Below are positions 27,351 through 36,125 of a stretch of DNA of 64,000 nt, one piece after another (the stretch's first letter is position 1; every line of letters begins with the position of its first letter). The stretch spans positions 140,416 through 204,415 of the forward strand of contig CAZTBW010000006.1 of the NCBI GenBank assembly GCA_964612555.1. Direction: 5' to 3'. The translations under genes and the position numbers were made by a program. The notes under the pieces are model-generated. The model was not told the origin of the DNA, made no database searches, and worked only from the letters and a program-made list of their open reading frames with translations. This stretch comes from DAOLCO01 sp964612555 (GTDB lineage: Bacteria; Bdellovibrionota_C; UBA2361; SZUA-149; DAOLCO01).

Positions 27351-29057
27351 GTGGGTAAAAATATTGGCGTATTTGTAGCGTGGCCATATGCAAATGGCGA
27401 CTTGCATTTGGGACATATTGCGGGTGCTTATCTTCCCGCAGATATTTTTGCCCGTTACCATCGTTTAAGAGGTAATAAGGTGCTGATGGTGTCTGGCTCT
27501 GATGCGCACGGTACCCCTATCACCTTAAAGGCAAAAGCTGAAGGAAGGTCTCCTCGTGAAGTGGTAGAGGAATATCACTCCCGAATGCTGGGTGATTTTC
27601 AAAAACTTGGTATCACTTATAATCTGTTTACTCTCACCATGACTAAAAATCATGCCGAAGTGGTACATGATTTTTTCCTTCGACTTAAAGAGGGGGGTGA
27701 TCTTACTGTAAAAGAAGAAGATCAGTTTTATGATGAGAAAGAACATATGTTTCTTCCAGATCGTTATGTATCAGGTACTTGTCCTCATTGCGGATATACC
27801 CGGGCGCGGGGTGATGAGTGTGAACAGTGCGGGAAGACCTATGATGCAACAAGCATTATCAGTCCTGTCTCAACACTTAGTGGTACCACTCCGAGTATCA
27901 GGAAAACAGAACATTTTTTTCTACATTTAGAGAAATATCAGGAGACTCTTCGATCATATGTGAACGATAAAACTCACTGGCGATCAAATGTTTTGAACTT
28001 TACAAAGTCATGGATTGAAGAAGGTTTACGACCAAGAGCAATCACGAGAGATGTTGATTGGGGTGTTTCAGTTCCTCTTGAAGGTTGGGAATCAAAAGTT
28101 ATTTATGTCTGGTTTGAAGCGGTGATAGGGTATCTCAGCGCCTCTAGGGAGTATGCTGCGCTTTTAGGTGCTCCAGATATCTGGAATGATTGGTGGAAGG
28201 ATAAAGAATCAAAAAGTTTTTATTTTATAGGGAAGGACAATATTCCATTTCATACGGTGATTTGGCCAATTGAGCTTATGGCGTATGATTCTTCGTTTAG
28301 CCTGCCCTATGACGTACCTGCAAATCAGTTCCTAAATATTGAAGGTGAAAAGTTTTCAACGAGCAGGGGAACTGCGGTGTGGGTATCGGAACTGCTTGAG
28401 AAGGTAAGCCCTGATACGCTGAGATATTATGTTACTTCGATCTTTCCTGAAACAAAAGATGCCAATTTTTCTTCCGAAGAACTGAAGAGCCGTAATAATG
28501 GAGAACTTGCGGCTGCCTGGGGTAATCTTGTAAACCGGGTAATAGGTTTTACTGTAAGTAAGTTTGACGGGGTTATTCCTGAAAGAAAAGAACTTACTGA
28601 GCGTGATCTCCTGCTTCACAGTAAACGGGATGAGGTGTTTCAGTCAGTAGCAAGAGCATATGAAGAGGTGCGACTCAGGGATGCACTGAAAGAATCAATG
28701 GGGCTTGCTCGTGAGGTTAATAAATATCTTGATGAGACAGCGCCCTGGACGTTGATTAAAACAGACAAGGATGCTGCCGGTCATGCAATAAATGTTGCTA
28801 TTGGGCTTATTCAATCGATCAATTTGCTGCTTGCTCCCATTATTCCATTTAGCAGTGAAAAGATTTACAAGGCATTTGGCGGAGCGGGAAGTCTTTTTGA
28901 AACTCCTGTAATCCGAAATGTTGGAGAGGGGAGCGATCTTCATCAGGTTATGTTTTTAGATCATTCAGCGTATTCAGAAGACAGGTTGCAGCCTGTTCTT
29001 GCGTCTTCTGGTAAAACAATAGAGAAGCTAGATCCGCTTTTTCCCCGGATTGAATAA
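27351..29057 (+). CDS. metG: Methionine-tRNA ligase, catalytic subunit
   Basis: The 568-residue class I synthetase charges tRNA-Met. AWPYANGDLHLGHIAG has the HIGH-type motif as HLGH. A single zinc knuckle is CPHCGYTRARGDECEQC (about residues 143-159). The catalytic KMSKS loop reads KFSTS (EGEKFSTSRG), a variant found in archaeal/eukaryal-like and some bacterial MetRS. WFEAVIGYLSA and the anticodon domain (ETAPWTLIKTDKD) follow. The start is GTG with AAGAGGTAG upstream. It ends without the C-terminal tRNA-binding domain, which is supplied by the neighbouring gene. Confidence 0.93.
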   Translation: MGKNIGVFVAWPYANGDLHLGHIAGAYLPADIFARYHRLRGNKVLMVSGSDAHGTPITLKAKAEGRSPREVVEEYHSRMLGDFQKLGITYNLFTLTMTKNHAEVVHDFFLRLKEGGDLTVKEEDQFYDEKEHMFLPDRYVSGTCPHCGYTRARGDECEQCGKTYDATSIISPVSTLSGTTPSIRKTEHFFLHLEKYQETLRSYVNDKTHWRSNVLNFTKSWIEEGLRPRAITRDVDWGVSVPLEGWESKVIYVWFEAVIGYLSASREYAALLGAPDIWNDWWKDKESKSFYFIGKDNIPFHTVIWPIELMAYDSSFSLPYDVPANQFLNIEGEKFSTSRGTAVWVSELLEKVSPDTLRYYVTSIFPETKDANFSSEELKSRNNGELAAAWGNLVNRVIGFTVSKFDGVIPERKELTERDLLLHSKRDEVFQSVARAYEEVRLRDALKESMGLAREVNKYLDETAPWTLIKTDKDAAGHAINVAIGLIQSINLLLAPIIPFSSEKIYKAFGGAGSLFETPVIRNVGEGSDLHQVMFLDHSAYSEDRLQPVLASSGKTIEKLDPLFPRIE

Positions 29058-29102
29058 GGTGAGACTTGTCTGTACCGGTTCGTAGTGCATGATTTTGTAA
29101 GG

Positions 29103-29163
29103 TGCCAAATCCCTTGACTGAATCCCCTGGTTTGGCAATTTTTGTCCCACAGGGACATTTTTT
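29103..29163 (+). terminator. Double hairpin terminator after metG
   Basis: TGCCAAA (29103-29109) pairs with TTTGGCA (29131-29137), followed by ATTTTTG. Immediately after it, TGTCCC (29143-29148) pairs with GGGACA (29152-29157) around ACA, followed by six T. The second is a typical intrinsic terminator for plus-strand transcription and insulates the pilin gene from metG. Confidence 0.7.
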
Positions 29164-29221
29164 GTTCCTGTTCGTAATTTACCATAATTGAAAACATTAG
29201 GTTTTTTTCCTATCGACAGAC

Positions 29222-29237
29222 AGGCATATATATTGCC
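29222..29237 (+). promoter_or_regulatory. Sigma-54-type (-24/-12) promoter for the pilin gene
   Basis: AGGCAT (29222-29227) and TTGCC (29233-29237) are spaced so that the -24 GG and -12 GC are separated by exactly 10 nt, as required for RpoN. The predicted start near 29248 gives a short leader carrying AGGGG before the ATG at 29273. PilA-type genes are often RpoN-dependent. Confidence 0.5.
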
Positions 29238-29272
29238 ATAATTCTTTAGAGTTATTTTTCAATAGGGGCGTT

Positions 29273-29737
29273 ATGGTATCAGATTCCAGGGGATTTTCTA
29301 TTCTCGAATTGCTTTTTACAATTGTGATCATAGGTATCCTGTCATCTATATTGACCAAGTCCTATTCGATTTATAAGGAAAAAGCGCAGCATAGTAATGC
29401 CATGACCCTCTTTGGGCAAGCCAGAACAGCACTTGAAGGTGGGAAAATATCAAGTGAGTCTTTTCCTGATGAGATTATGACTGTCGAACATATGGGTCCG
29501 GGGCTTGCAGAAGGAGAGTTTGGACAACTCCTGTTACAAGGGATTGTGCTACCTGAAAATATGCGCGTGTTTCTCCGCCATACCCCAAACTGTGAAAATG
29601 ATTTGTGCGTAGAAGATGTTTTAACGGTACGCCACTGCCAAACTAAAAAAATGGCTACTCTGACACAGTTTCGTTCGGGTTCATATGTTATGAATTTGAA
29701 CGCTGAAGCTGCCGAACCTTGTGCTGCTGTAGAGTAA
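29273..29737 (+). CDS. Type IV pilin-like / pseudopilin protein
   Basis: The 154-residue protein starts with a short leader ending in Gly, then FSILELLFTIVIIGILSSIL. This is the class III prepilin signal: cleavage by PilD after Gly7, a methylatable Phe at mature position 1 and the conserved Glu at position 5. The hydrophobic helix is followed by a small globular domain with Cys pairs (CENDLC, then later Cys residues) that may form the D-loop disulfide. Whether it is a major pilin, minor pilin or T2SS pseudopilin cannot be decided; no assembly genes are adjacent. A sigma-54-like promoter lies just upstream. Confidence 0.75.
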   Translation: MVSDSRGFSILELLFTIVIIGILSSILTKSYSIYKEKAQHSNAMTLFGQARTALEGGKISSESFPDEIMTVEHMGPGLAEGEFGQLLLQGIVLPENMRVFLRHTPNCENDLCVEDVLTVRHCQTKKMATLTQFRSGSYVMNLNAEAAEPCAAVE

Positions 29738-29747
29738 GGAGTTTCAA

Positions 29748-31019
29748 CTACATAGGTAGTTGTGCAAAAAGCTCTGCTGTGGGGAGGAGTTGTTTTGTTA
29801 GTTGAGGTTTTGTGAGGGTGGTGTAGTGGGAGATTTTATCGAGGGTTTCGCCTTCCAGGTCAGAAGGGAGTAGGCGGTACTGATTTAAAACGAATTCTTT
29901 ATAGGTAGTGCTGGCGGTGTCTACCCAGCATTGTTCAACTTCATTTTTATGATTGAGGATACTCTGAAGGGGTACTTCACGGTTTGGTTCGAGTAAGAGG
30001 GGCTGAGGCATGCGTTCTTCTTGTGAACAAAGATAGCCCGCCCGGGTTCCGTAATCTTTAGCAAGTGCAAGGTCTTTTTCGTCGGGGGTTTCTGCTCGTG
30101 CATAGTATCCTATGGAACGACAGCCAACCTGAAGAGGTACACCAAATGGAGCGATGTGGTATGATTTCAGAATATCTGAAACAGTATCTTTTAAGGAGGC
30201 TTCAAGGTGTGTTTTGGTAAAGTCAATTCTTTGAAGACCAAGTCCTTTTACGAATTTTACCCCGATTTTCTTCTGCGCTTTTTCATCAAGACAATCCATG
30301 ATTCCTTCAGCAAGTAAGGCGGTGCCGAATGAACCGGTGAGAGCCAGTTGCTTGAGTGCACTTGCCACTATCAACATACTGAGCTCTTTAAAGCTCAATT
30401 TTTTCTCTCCAAATTCTTCTCGTATGAGTGCAAGCCCCGGTTTTTCACGAAGCCCCGTATGGAGGCAAAGCTGACCGACTTCTCTGCCCAGTATTTTTAC
30501 AATATAGGGTGAGCCGTAAAGACTGGTCTCGTTATTATACGCCCTGAAAACCTTACAGGAATGATTCAGAGTGGAAGAGAACCCAAGGTTATAAAACGGC
30601 TCAACACAATCCCCGTCCATAGTTTTTAATATTTGTACAAGATGAGTGAAGTAGGAAGGATTGTGCCTGAATAAATTAATTAAAGCGGAGGCGGAACCAT
30701 TACCTCCTATTACGATGAGCCGATTGATCTGTTTTTCTTTTAATTGAGCAATGACGGTATCAAGCTCTTCTTTTGATCGTTTCGGAAGCCTTCGATCGGT
30801 GACATATCTCGTATGAGATTCTGTCTCTATTGCAGATATTTCCTGGGGCAGGATTTCAAACACTCCTTTTAAGCCATGATTAAGAATAGCTCCCCAACCC
30901 CCGCTGAGCATGTAGGGGGTACCCCCACTCGAAATTATCTTTTCTGCTGCTGACGATATTGCACAGTTAAGGAGTTTCCCTGAAATGGCACCGCCAGTAA
31001 CAACTATTCCAACATTCAA
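29748..31019 (-). CDS. Phosphofructokinase-family protein (PPi-type, divergent)
   Basis: The 423-residue protein has the PFK fold pattern: GIVVTGGAISGKLLN at the start, VIGGNGSASAL (105-112), KTMDGD (132-137) and LGREVGQLCLHTG. KTxDGD is typical of pyrophosphate-dependent PFKs and keeps both catalytic Asp residues. The phosphate-donor motif, normally GGDGS or GGDDS, has Asn107. The first glycine motif, normally GGxxPGxN, is altered. It could be an active PPi-PFK of glycolysis or a relative with another substrate. It follows the glycoside hydrolase gene by 12 nt and is probably co-transcribed, which suggests carbohydrate use. Confidence 0.65.
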   Translation of the reverse strand: MNVGIVVTGGAISGKLLNCAISSAAEKIISSGGTPYMLSGGWGAILNHGLKGVFEILPQEISAIETESHTRYVTDRRLPKRSKEELDTVIAQLKEKQINRLIVIGGNGSASALINLFRHNPSYFTHLVQILKTMDGDCVEPFYNLGFSSTLNHSCKVFRAYNNETSLYGSPYIVKILGREVGQLCLHTGLREKPGLALIREEFGEKKLSFKELSMLIVASALKQLALTGSFGTALLAEGIMDCLDEKAQKKIGVKFVKGLGLQRIDFTKTHLEASLKDTVSDILKSYHIAPFGVPLQVGCRSIGYYARAETPDEKDLALAKDYGTRAGYLCSQEERMPQPLLLEPNREVPLQSILNHKNEVEQCWVDTASTTYKEFVLNQYRLLPSDLEGETLDKISHYTTLTKPQLTKQLLPTAELFAQLPM

Positions 31020-31031
31020 TCAGGATTTTCC

Positions 31032-32054
31032 TTATCTGGTTCCGTCTCTCAGAAAAAGGTACAAATCTGAGACGGGAGACCCCGGGTCAGTAGTTCGAAG
31101 ACCATAGTTCTGTTCAGCAGGTGAAGTTTCGGCATATTGATAATAATAGAATCGTTCAATTGAAGGAATTTTGCTTTTCAGGAAGGGCCATGCGGTTTCT
31201 ACATAGGCAAGTTGTTCATTTGGTCCTGTTTTACCCGATTCGGTTACCCAGATCGGTTTTCCTATGCCATTGAGGAAATCTCCAACACCATTGGACGTTA
31301 TAATAGTTTCGTATGAAGAAGAGTAATAATGTATATTCCAGACGTCAGTATAGCCTTCCGCGCCGAGGTCTCTTAAGCGCTGATTGTATCTCAAGGTGGT
31401 AGGAAAGCTTTGTTGGATGGAAGTTGTTGCGGTCATTATTGCAAGTTTACCCGGTGCAATGCGTTTTGAGGCAATATAACTTTCGGAGAGCATCTCAAAA
31501 TAGTTTTCAGGTTCTCTAAGTCCAAGCACCTCGTCCTGGGAAAGGATAATCAGGTCGGGCTCATTAAAAATTTCAAAACCGATAATCCTTGGGTTATTTC
31601 CGTATCTTTGTATGGTGGGCTTAAGCCATTGTTCTATCCAGGCTTTACGAGGATTTGGGTCTGCCCAGGTTCCAGGGTTTGTAAACCAGCTTGGAGTGTG
31701 TGCAAGAACTACCAGCAGATTCACACCTGAAGGAGCCTGAGATGCGATATCGTCGTAGAATGAATAATCCGGGGTTGAACCGGGTGTAGGCTGTACCTCA
31801 TCGCTCCATGCAAACAGCACACGAATGTGTTTTACCCCAAGATTTCCTGAAATATCATTGTACTGCTGCCCGATTGAGCCAAAGTGCTGCTGGTGTACGA
31901 AAAAATTGTTAACTCCTACGAGCTCTCTCTGGAGTGGCTGTCTGCCCGGAGGGCTCAGTGCGAGGTCAAGTAAATCTTTGGCATCCGAACATGCAAGACC
32001 TCCTGCGAGCAGAATACTTGCAATGATAAGACGGGGTAATTTAAATAAGCTCAT
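31032..32054 (-). CDS. Lipoprotein glycoside hydrolase, clan GH-A type
   Basis: The 340-residue protein has a lipoprotein signal with lipobox GLAC (Cys22). It then shows a TIM-barrel pattern: HIRVLFAWSDEVQP, LLVVLAHTPSWF, IIGFEIFNEPD with the Asn-Glu acid/base of clan GH-A, NIHYYSSSYE, and PIWVTESGKTG with the likely nucleophile Glu. GH39 and GH5-like families are the best fit; the substrate is unknown. It probably sits on the cell surface or in the periplasm. The gene diverges from infC across 306 bp and precedes the PFK gene. Confidence 0.75.
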   Translation of the reverse strand: MSLFKLPRLIIASILLAGGLACSDAKDLLDLALSPPGRQPLQRELVGVNNFFVHQQHFGSIGQQYNDISGNLGVKHIRVLFAWSDEVQPTPGSTPDYSFYDDIASQAPSGVNLLVVLAHTPSWFTNPGTWADPNPRKAWIEQWLKPTIQRYGNNPRIIGFEIFNEPDLIILSQDEVLGLREPENYFEMLSESYIASKRIAPGKLAIMTATTSIQQSFPTTLRYNQRLRDLGAEGYTDVWNIHYYSSSYETIITSNGVGDFLNGIGKPIWVTESGKTGPNEQLAYVETAWPFLKSKIPSIERFYYYQYAETSPAEQNYGLRTTDPGSPVSDLYLFLRDGTR

Positions 32055-32360
32055 AAATCATTCCTCTGTTATGACATTTCTTTTGTCACGAAGTTTTAAA
32101 CCATTCTATATCGTTACTCTATATTGTGATGATTCAGAACCAGATAAAAGTGCAGTCAGTGAAAATTTATACATGAAACACTTGTTGAAAAGATATTATT
32201 TTAGTGTTAGTAATCCTGCTTCCATTATCACACAAAAAAGTGAGTTTATAACTTTTTTTTCAACTTTCTGAGTAATTTGCTTTATTTTTAACATCAAATA
32301 GAGGTAAAGGTACACATAAATATTTTTAGATACGTAATCAGGAGATAGAATTTAGATTTC
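32055..32360. other. 306-bp divergent spacer between glycoside hydrolase and infC
   Basis: AT-rich, with no convincing coding frame. It should hold promoters for both genes. GGAG at 32341-32344 is the only ribosome-site candidate for infC, 16 nt from its ATG. No clear hairpin or operator was seen. Confidence 0.6.
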
Positions 32361-32915
32361 ATGCAAAGAAGAGGAAATGTTCGAAAGTCGCCTAGTGAAG
32401 AGGCAGAAAAGCACAGAATTAATGAAAATATAACCGCTCCTGAAGTACGACTCATTTTAGATACTGGTGAACAAAGAGGAGTTGTCTCTCTGAAAGAGGC
32501 ACTTCGGATTGCTGATGAGGCAGGGCTTGATCTGGTCGAGCTCGCTCCTGATGCCACACCGCCGGTATGCCGTCTGATAGATTATGGGAAGCTTAAATAT
32601 CGTGAGCAGAAAAAAGCCGCCGAAGCTCGAAAGAAAACTGTAGTACAGGCAGTTAAGGAAATCAGGATTCGCTATAGTACGGACTCGCACGATCTTGAAA
32701 CGAAGGTCAAACATGCCAAGCGTTTTATGCAGGAAGGAGACAAGGTACGCTTCTCAATGAGATTTCGAGGTAGAGAAGTGGTCTATAAAGAGCTTGGCGA
32801 TGAGATTTTTGAAAAATTAATCGAGTTGCTTGAAGAAGACGGAATGGTTGAGGAGCGTGCTCCGCTCATGAATCAAAAGATGCATATTACTTTTGGTCCT
32901 AAAACCGGAAAGTAA
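32361..32915 (+). CDS. infC: Translation initiation factor IF-3
   Basis: The 184-residue protein matches IF-3: HRINENITAPEVRLI at the start of the N-domain, LDLVELAPDATPPVCRLIDYG, then the helical linker (KYREQKKAAEARKK) and the C-domain VKEIRIRYSTDSHDLETK, RFSMRFRGRE. IF-3 prevents premature 50S joining and checks the start codon. Most bacteria start infC with AUU for autoregulation; here an in-frame stop at 32346-32348 leaves ATG 32361 as the only sensible start. The usual rpmI-rplT partners are absent downstream; a convergent unrelated gene follows after 23 nt. Confidence 0.93.
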   Translation: MQRRGNVRKSPSEEAEKHRINENITAPEVRLILDTGEQRGVVSLKEALRIADEAGLDLVELAPDATPPVCRLIDYGKLKYREQKKAAEARKKTVVQAVKEIRIRYSTDSHDLETKVKHAKRFMQEGDKVRFSMRFRGREVVYKELGDEIFEKLIELLEEDGMVEERAPLMNQKMHITFGPKTGK

Positions 32916-32938
32916 ATAGTCAATCTTATTTCCCCTTT

Positions 32939-33577
32939 TTATTTTTTCCCTTTTGTTTCTTCCGCTTTCTTTGTCGGTTCGGTTTTCTTCGGCTCAACTT
33001 TGAGAGGAGTGTCTGGAGAGCTGAAAACTTCACAAATAATGTCTGAGCTTGATGCGCTCAGACAGGTGCCTGCGGATTCTTTGCAGGATTCCATAATGCT
33101 TTTCTGAAGCGTCCGTTTCGCCTCAAAATCAAGAAGCTGAAAGCGAGATGCGTGTGCCTGAAGTTGCTTTGATTCACAGGAAGCCGCGGAATGTTTTGTA
33201 CGACACTTTTCAAGGGCTTCGGATTTACCTTGATCAAGTCTCCTTTCAAGAAACTGTTTTGTTTGAGTACCCCTTTTCCCACGTTCTACAAGGGTAGTAA
33301 AAAATTCTTTTTTCTCTTCATGGGTAACAGGTGTGCTTTCAGGGGCAGGTGTTTCCGGAGGATTTTCTTTTACGGTTTTCTCAGTTGATTTCCAGTGATA
33401 GAAAATATCGGTACTGCAACTGAAGACTTCACCTGGGTCGAGTGCTTTGGTGAGTATGTCCGCCTGAGGTTCCGTAGTATCAGAGCTTTCTTCTGCTTTT
33501 GCTGTAAAAGTAGAGGTAAAAGTATGTGCCAGCAACAGAGCGCAGACAGTAAAAAGAATTTTTTTTGGTGATATCAT
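32939..33577 (-). CDS. Exported Lys/Glu-rich protein with Cys residues, unknown
   Basis: The 212-residue protein has a Sec signal peptide (about residues 1-27, ending TAKA). The mature part starts acidic and Pro-rich, then has a helical segment with six Cys (KCRTKHSAASCESK, then CKESAGTCLSASSSDIIC), and ends in a Lys/Glu/Thr-rich tail. Paired Cys suggest periplasmic disulfides. No known family is recognised. It follows the next gene (33598-34146) by 20 nt and is transcribed with it. Confidence 0.55.
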   Translation of the reverse strand: MISPKKILFTVCALLLAHTFTSTFTAKAEESSDTTEPQADILTKALDPGEVFSCSTDIFYHWKSTEKTVKENPPETPAPESTPVTHEEKKEFFTTLVERGKRGTQTKQFLERRLDQGKSEALEKCRTKHSAASCESKQLQAHASRFQLLDFEAKRTLQKSIMESCKESAGTCLSASSSDIICEVFSSPDTPLKVEPKKTEPTKKAEETKGKK

Positions 33578-33597
33578 ATTTGTTACTATCCTATGTG

Positions 33598-34146
33598 CTA
33601 TACACTTAATGCGGGAACACCGTTAAAAGAGCCGAATTTCCCTTTTCGCCGTTTTAATTCATTTTGTAAAATGTTTCTCAGTCCTTGTATTCTTGTTCTT
33701 TCGAGAACCATAACAGTCCCCGCAATACCTGCCCCCAGGGAAGCGGAGCCCGCAGAGTATGTGCTATATATGATACTTCCAGAGAGAGGTGTGGTGCCAC
33801 AAAAAATAAGCGTAAATATTATTCCAGCGCTTAACAAGGGAAAATAAAGTTTGTCAGGAAAACTGAGTTCTATTTGCCTAAGCAGCGGGTTCTCTTCAAG
33901 GTCTTCTTTTTTTTCGCAAAGGGATTTTTCTATTTCCATAAGATCAGGTGTGGTAATTGAGGCAAGTGAAGCCCTGATGTAGTCATCCAGGGGATGAAAG
34001 AACTCTTTTCTGAACTGTTTTCTTTGAGAGGTCAGGGGGAGCAGGGGCACCCCAATCCAGAAAACAGAAACTTCTATTGTTAGCCACATATTTGCGACTG
34101 TTTCTATGTTGTAATTAGTTCTGGCTTTGTCTTTTTCGCTTGGCAT
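33598..34146 (-). CDS. Small membrane protein, unknown
   Basis: The 182-residue product has hydrophobic segments at about residues 20-38 and 100-120 and a glycine/alanine-rich one at about 122-148. A charged middle (FRKEFFHPLDDYIR... LCEKKEDLEENP) and a basic C-terminal tail (RKGKFG) complete it. No recognised family. It is probably co-transcribed with the exported Cys protein downstream and diverges from the Omp85 gene across 160 bp, so an envelope role is likely but only inferred. Confidence 0.5.
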   Translation of the reverse strand: MPSEKDKARTNYNIETVANMWLTIEVSVFWIGVPLLPLTSQRKQFRKEFFHPLDDYIRASLASITTPDLMEIEKSLCEKKEDLEENPLLRQIELSFPDKLYFPLLSAGIIFTLIFCGTTPLSGSIIYSTYSAGSASLGAGIAGTVMVLERTRIQGLRNILQNELKRRKGKFGSFNGVPALSV

Positions 34147-34306
34147 GCATTGTAAGAATACAAAATTATTGTACTTTTTGCTACGGTGATTAAGACTTCT
34201 CGAGATAATAATTTGTTAACTCTGAATGTCCTGCGTATCATCTAAACCATTGAGTATATTTGAAGAAATAATGAAAGGGTTAGAGAAGGTTATCTCAAGT
34301 TTTTAA

Positions 34307-36055
34307 ATGGGCTTTTTAAAAATTCCAAAGAGTTTTAGTTGGACTATTCCCAGGACTGCTCTGGTTCTTTTTCTTGTTTCTTTTTTATCTGAAGCTTCAG
34401 CAGAAGAAACCCGCAGCATCAGAAATATACGTATTATTGTTCGTGATATCTTTGATGAAAAAGATATAGGTCTGCCGTATCGTGCCGCAAATAGCATCAA
34501 GGTTAACACTAAGGAAGACATAGTTAAAAGAGAACTCCTTTTTAAAGAGGGTGATGTGTATGACCCTTTTGTCATACAGGAAAGTGGTCGTAACCTTCGT
34601 TCCCTTCCTTTTTTGCGTGAGATAGACATTATTGAAGTGCCGGATGGAGAATATGTTGATGTAGTAGTTAGTGTACAGGATACCTGGACGCTTTTTCCGA
34701 TTATTTCACTTTCTTCGGGGGGAGGAGTTGATAAGAAAGCTGCGGGCATTGTTGAGGGTAATTTTCTTGGATATGGGAAGCGGGTTGAAGGGCTTGTTTC
34801 TGATGATGAGGGACGAAGGACATATGAGGTGGTGCTGGATGATCGCAGGCTTTTTGGTACACTCCAGAGATTTACTGTGGGACATTTTGAGCGTTCAGAC
34901 GGGAGAGAAAGTGTACTTTCCTGGGGGCGTCCCTTTAGAAGTCTTGTTGATGAAAGCGGGTGGTTCACTGATTTTCAGTCTTCTGATCTCGTTGGAAGAA
35001 TGTTTGAAGCCGGTGATGAGCGATTTATTTTCAGACATAAACGCCTGAGCGCAATGGGGGGCTATACCATCTCTGCGGGTTCTCCTTCGGAACTCCTGCG
35101 TCGCTTCACCTTTGGGTATCGTTTCACTAATGAAGAATTTTCAGATGCCGAGGATTCGGATTATTCATCTATCAATATTGACCCTTCTGATTTACATCCT
35201 CGTGGCGGGGTGCTTGCAGAGGATAGAAGGTTCAGCGGTCCTGTCTTTTCGTATCAAAGAATAAAACCGGATTTTATTTCTCTTAATTATGTCGATTTTT
35301 TTGATCGTTATGAAGATTATAATCTTGGAAATGAATTTATTGCCAATATGCATGTTTCACCAAAACTTCTGGGTTCCATGCGTGATGGGATTAATGTAAG
35401 AGTCAGTAATTCTGCCGGGCACAGGCTTGGAGCCTCAAAGTTTGTCAGAGGTCTTATGAGCGCTTCTATGCGTTTTCAGCAAGATTCGGTGAGGCAGATC
35501 ATTTTGAGCGCGCAAGGTCGGTACTATAATGTTCTTGGACCTCAGTACCTGGGAGGAGTATTTCTTGGTCAGCACACTCTTGCTGCGGGAACGCTCTTTG
35601 AATCCGGTTATTCACTTGATCGGGATATGGAGTTTATGCTGGGGGCAGGTAGCGGGCTTAGAGGGTACAAAGACCGTGCATTTACAGGAGCACATAAATT
35701 TTCTCTTAATCTGGAAGACAGATTTCATCTTATTGATGAGGTTGCAAAACTGGTGAGTGTGGGGGGAGCTGTCTTTACTGATGTAGGGGCAATTGGAAGA
35801 GATCATCTCAGTGATATGACTAAAAATGGTTTTTATGCGAACGTGGGGGTTGGGCTTAGACTTGGGCTGGTTCGCTCCTCCGGTGGTACGGTTGTTCGGG
35901 TTGATCTTGCATTTCCCCTCAGAGACGGTCCTGATGGCAGTGGCAGATTTGAACCACAACTGCTGATCACAACCGGACAACTGTTTAGAGCAGTGCTACG
36001 CTCAGATGCCCTTGGGCTCCAAACACCAGCTATCAGCTCAGGGTTTCAGCAGTAA
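34307..36055 (+). CDS. Omp85/BamA-TamA family outer-membrane protein
   Basis: The 582-residue protein has a signal peptide (to about residue 33, ASAEE) and one clear POTRA-like domain (about 40-130: REDIVKRELLF-type segment, EGDVYDPFVIQESGRNLRSL, VVVSVQDTW). The rest is beta-barrel strands with the Omp85 L6-loop motif, here GSGLRGY (about residue 447; VRGF/Y class), then FTGAHKFSLNLEDRF. With so few POTRA repeats it is more like TamA or an accessory Omp85 than BamA itself. It may insert or export outer-membrane proteins, but the client is unknown. Confidence 0.8.
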   Translation: MGFLKIPKSFSWTIPRTALVLFLVSFLSEASAEETRSIRNIRIIVRDIFDEKDIGLPYRAANSIKVNTKEDIVKRELLFKEGDVYDPFVIQESGRNLRSLPFLREIDIIEVPDGEYVDVVVSVQDTWTLFPIISLSSGGGVDKKAAGIVEGNFLGYGKRVEGLVSDDEGRRTYEVVLDDRRLFGTLQRFTVGHFERSDGRESVLSWGRPFRSLVDESGWFTDFQSSDLVGRMFEAGDERFIFRHKRLSAMGGYTISAGSPSELLRRFTFGYRFTNEEFSDAEDSDYSSINIDPSDLHPRGGVLAEDRRFSGPVFSYQRIKPDFISLNYVDFFDRYEDYNLGNEFIANMHVSPKLLGSMRDGINVRVSNSAGHRLGASKFVRGLMSASMRFQQDSVRQIILSAQGRYYNVLGPQYLGGVFLGQHTLAAGTLFESGYSLDRDMEFMLGAGSGLRGYKDRAFTGAHKFSLNLEDRFHLIDEVAKLVSVGGAVFTDVGAIGRDHLSDMTKNGFYANVGVGLRLGLVRSSGGTVVRVDLAFPLRDGPDGSGRFEPQLLITTGQLFRAVLRSDALGLQTPAISSGFQQ

Positions 36056-36125
36056 GTTCAGAGTTGAAATAAATTTTTATTATTCGTATTCTTTAGGATA
36101 TGATTCAGATAAAAAGGTAGGTAGT

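Noticed and set aside
29738..32054. PFK and glycoside hydrolase as part of a polysaccharide-utilisation locus
   Set aside because: No transporter, SusCD-like or regulator genes nearby; two genes are too few for that call.
31825..32271. 148-codon plus-strand frame overlapping the glycoside hydrolase start
   Set aside because: Most of it is antisense to the hydrolase; no family similarity and no ribosome site.
34303..34968. 221-codon minus-strand frame opposite the Omp85 gene
   Set aside because: Ser/Arg-rich low-complexity product fully inside a well-supported gene on the other strand; a coding shadow.
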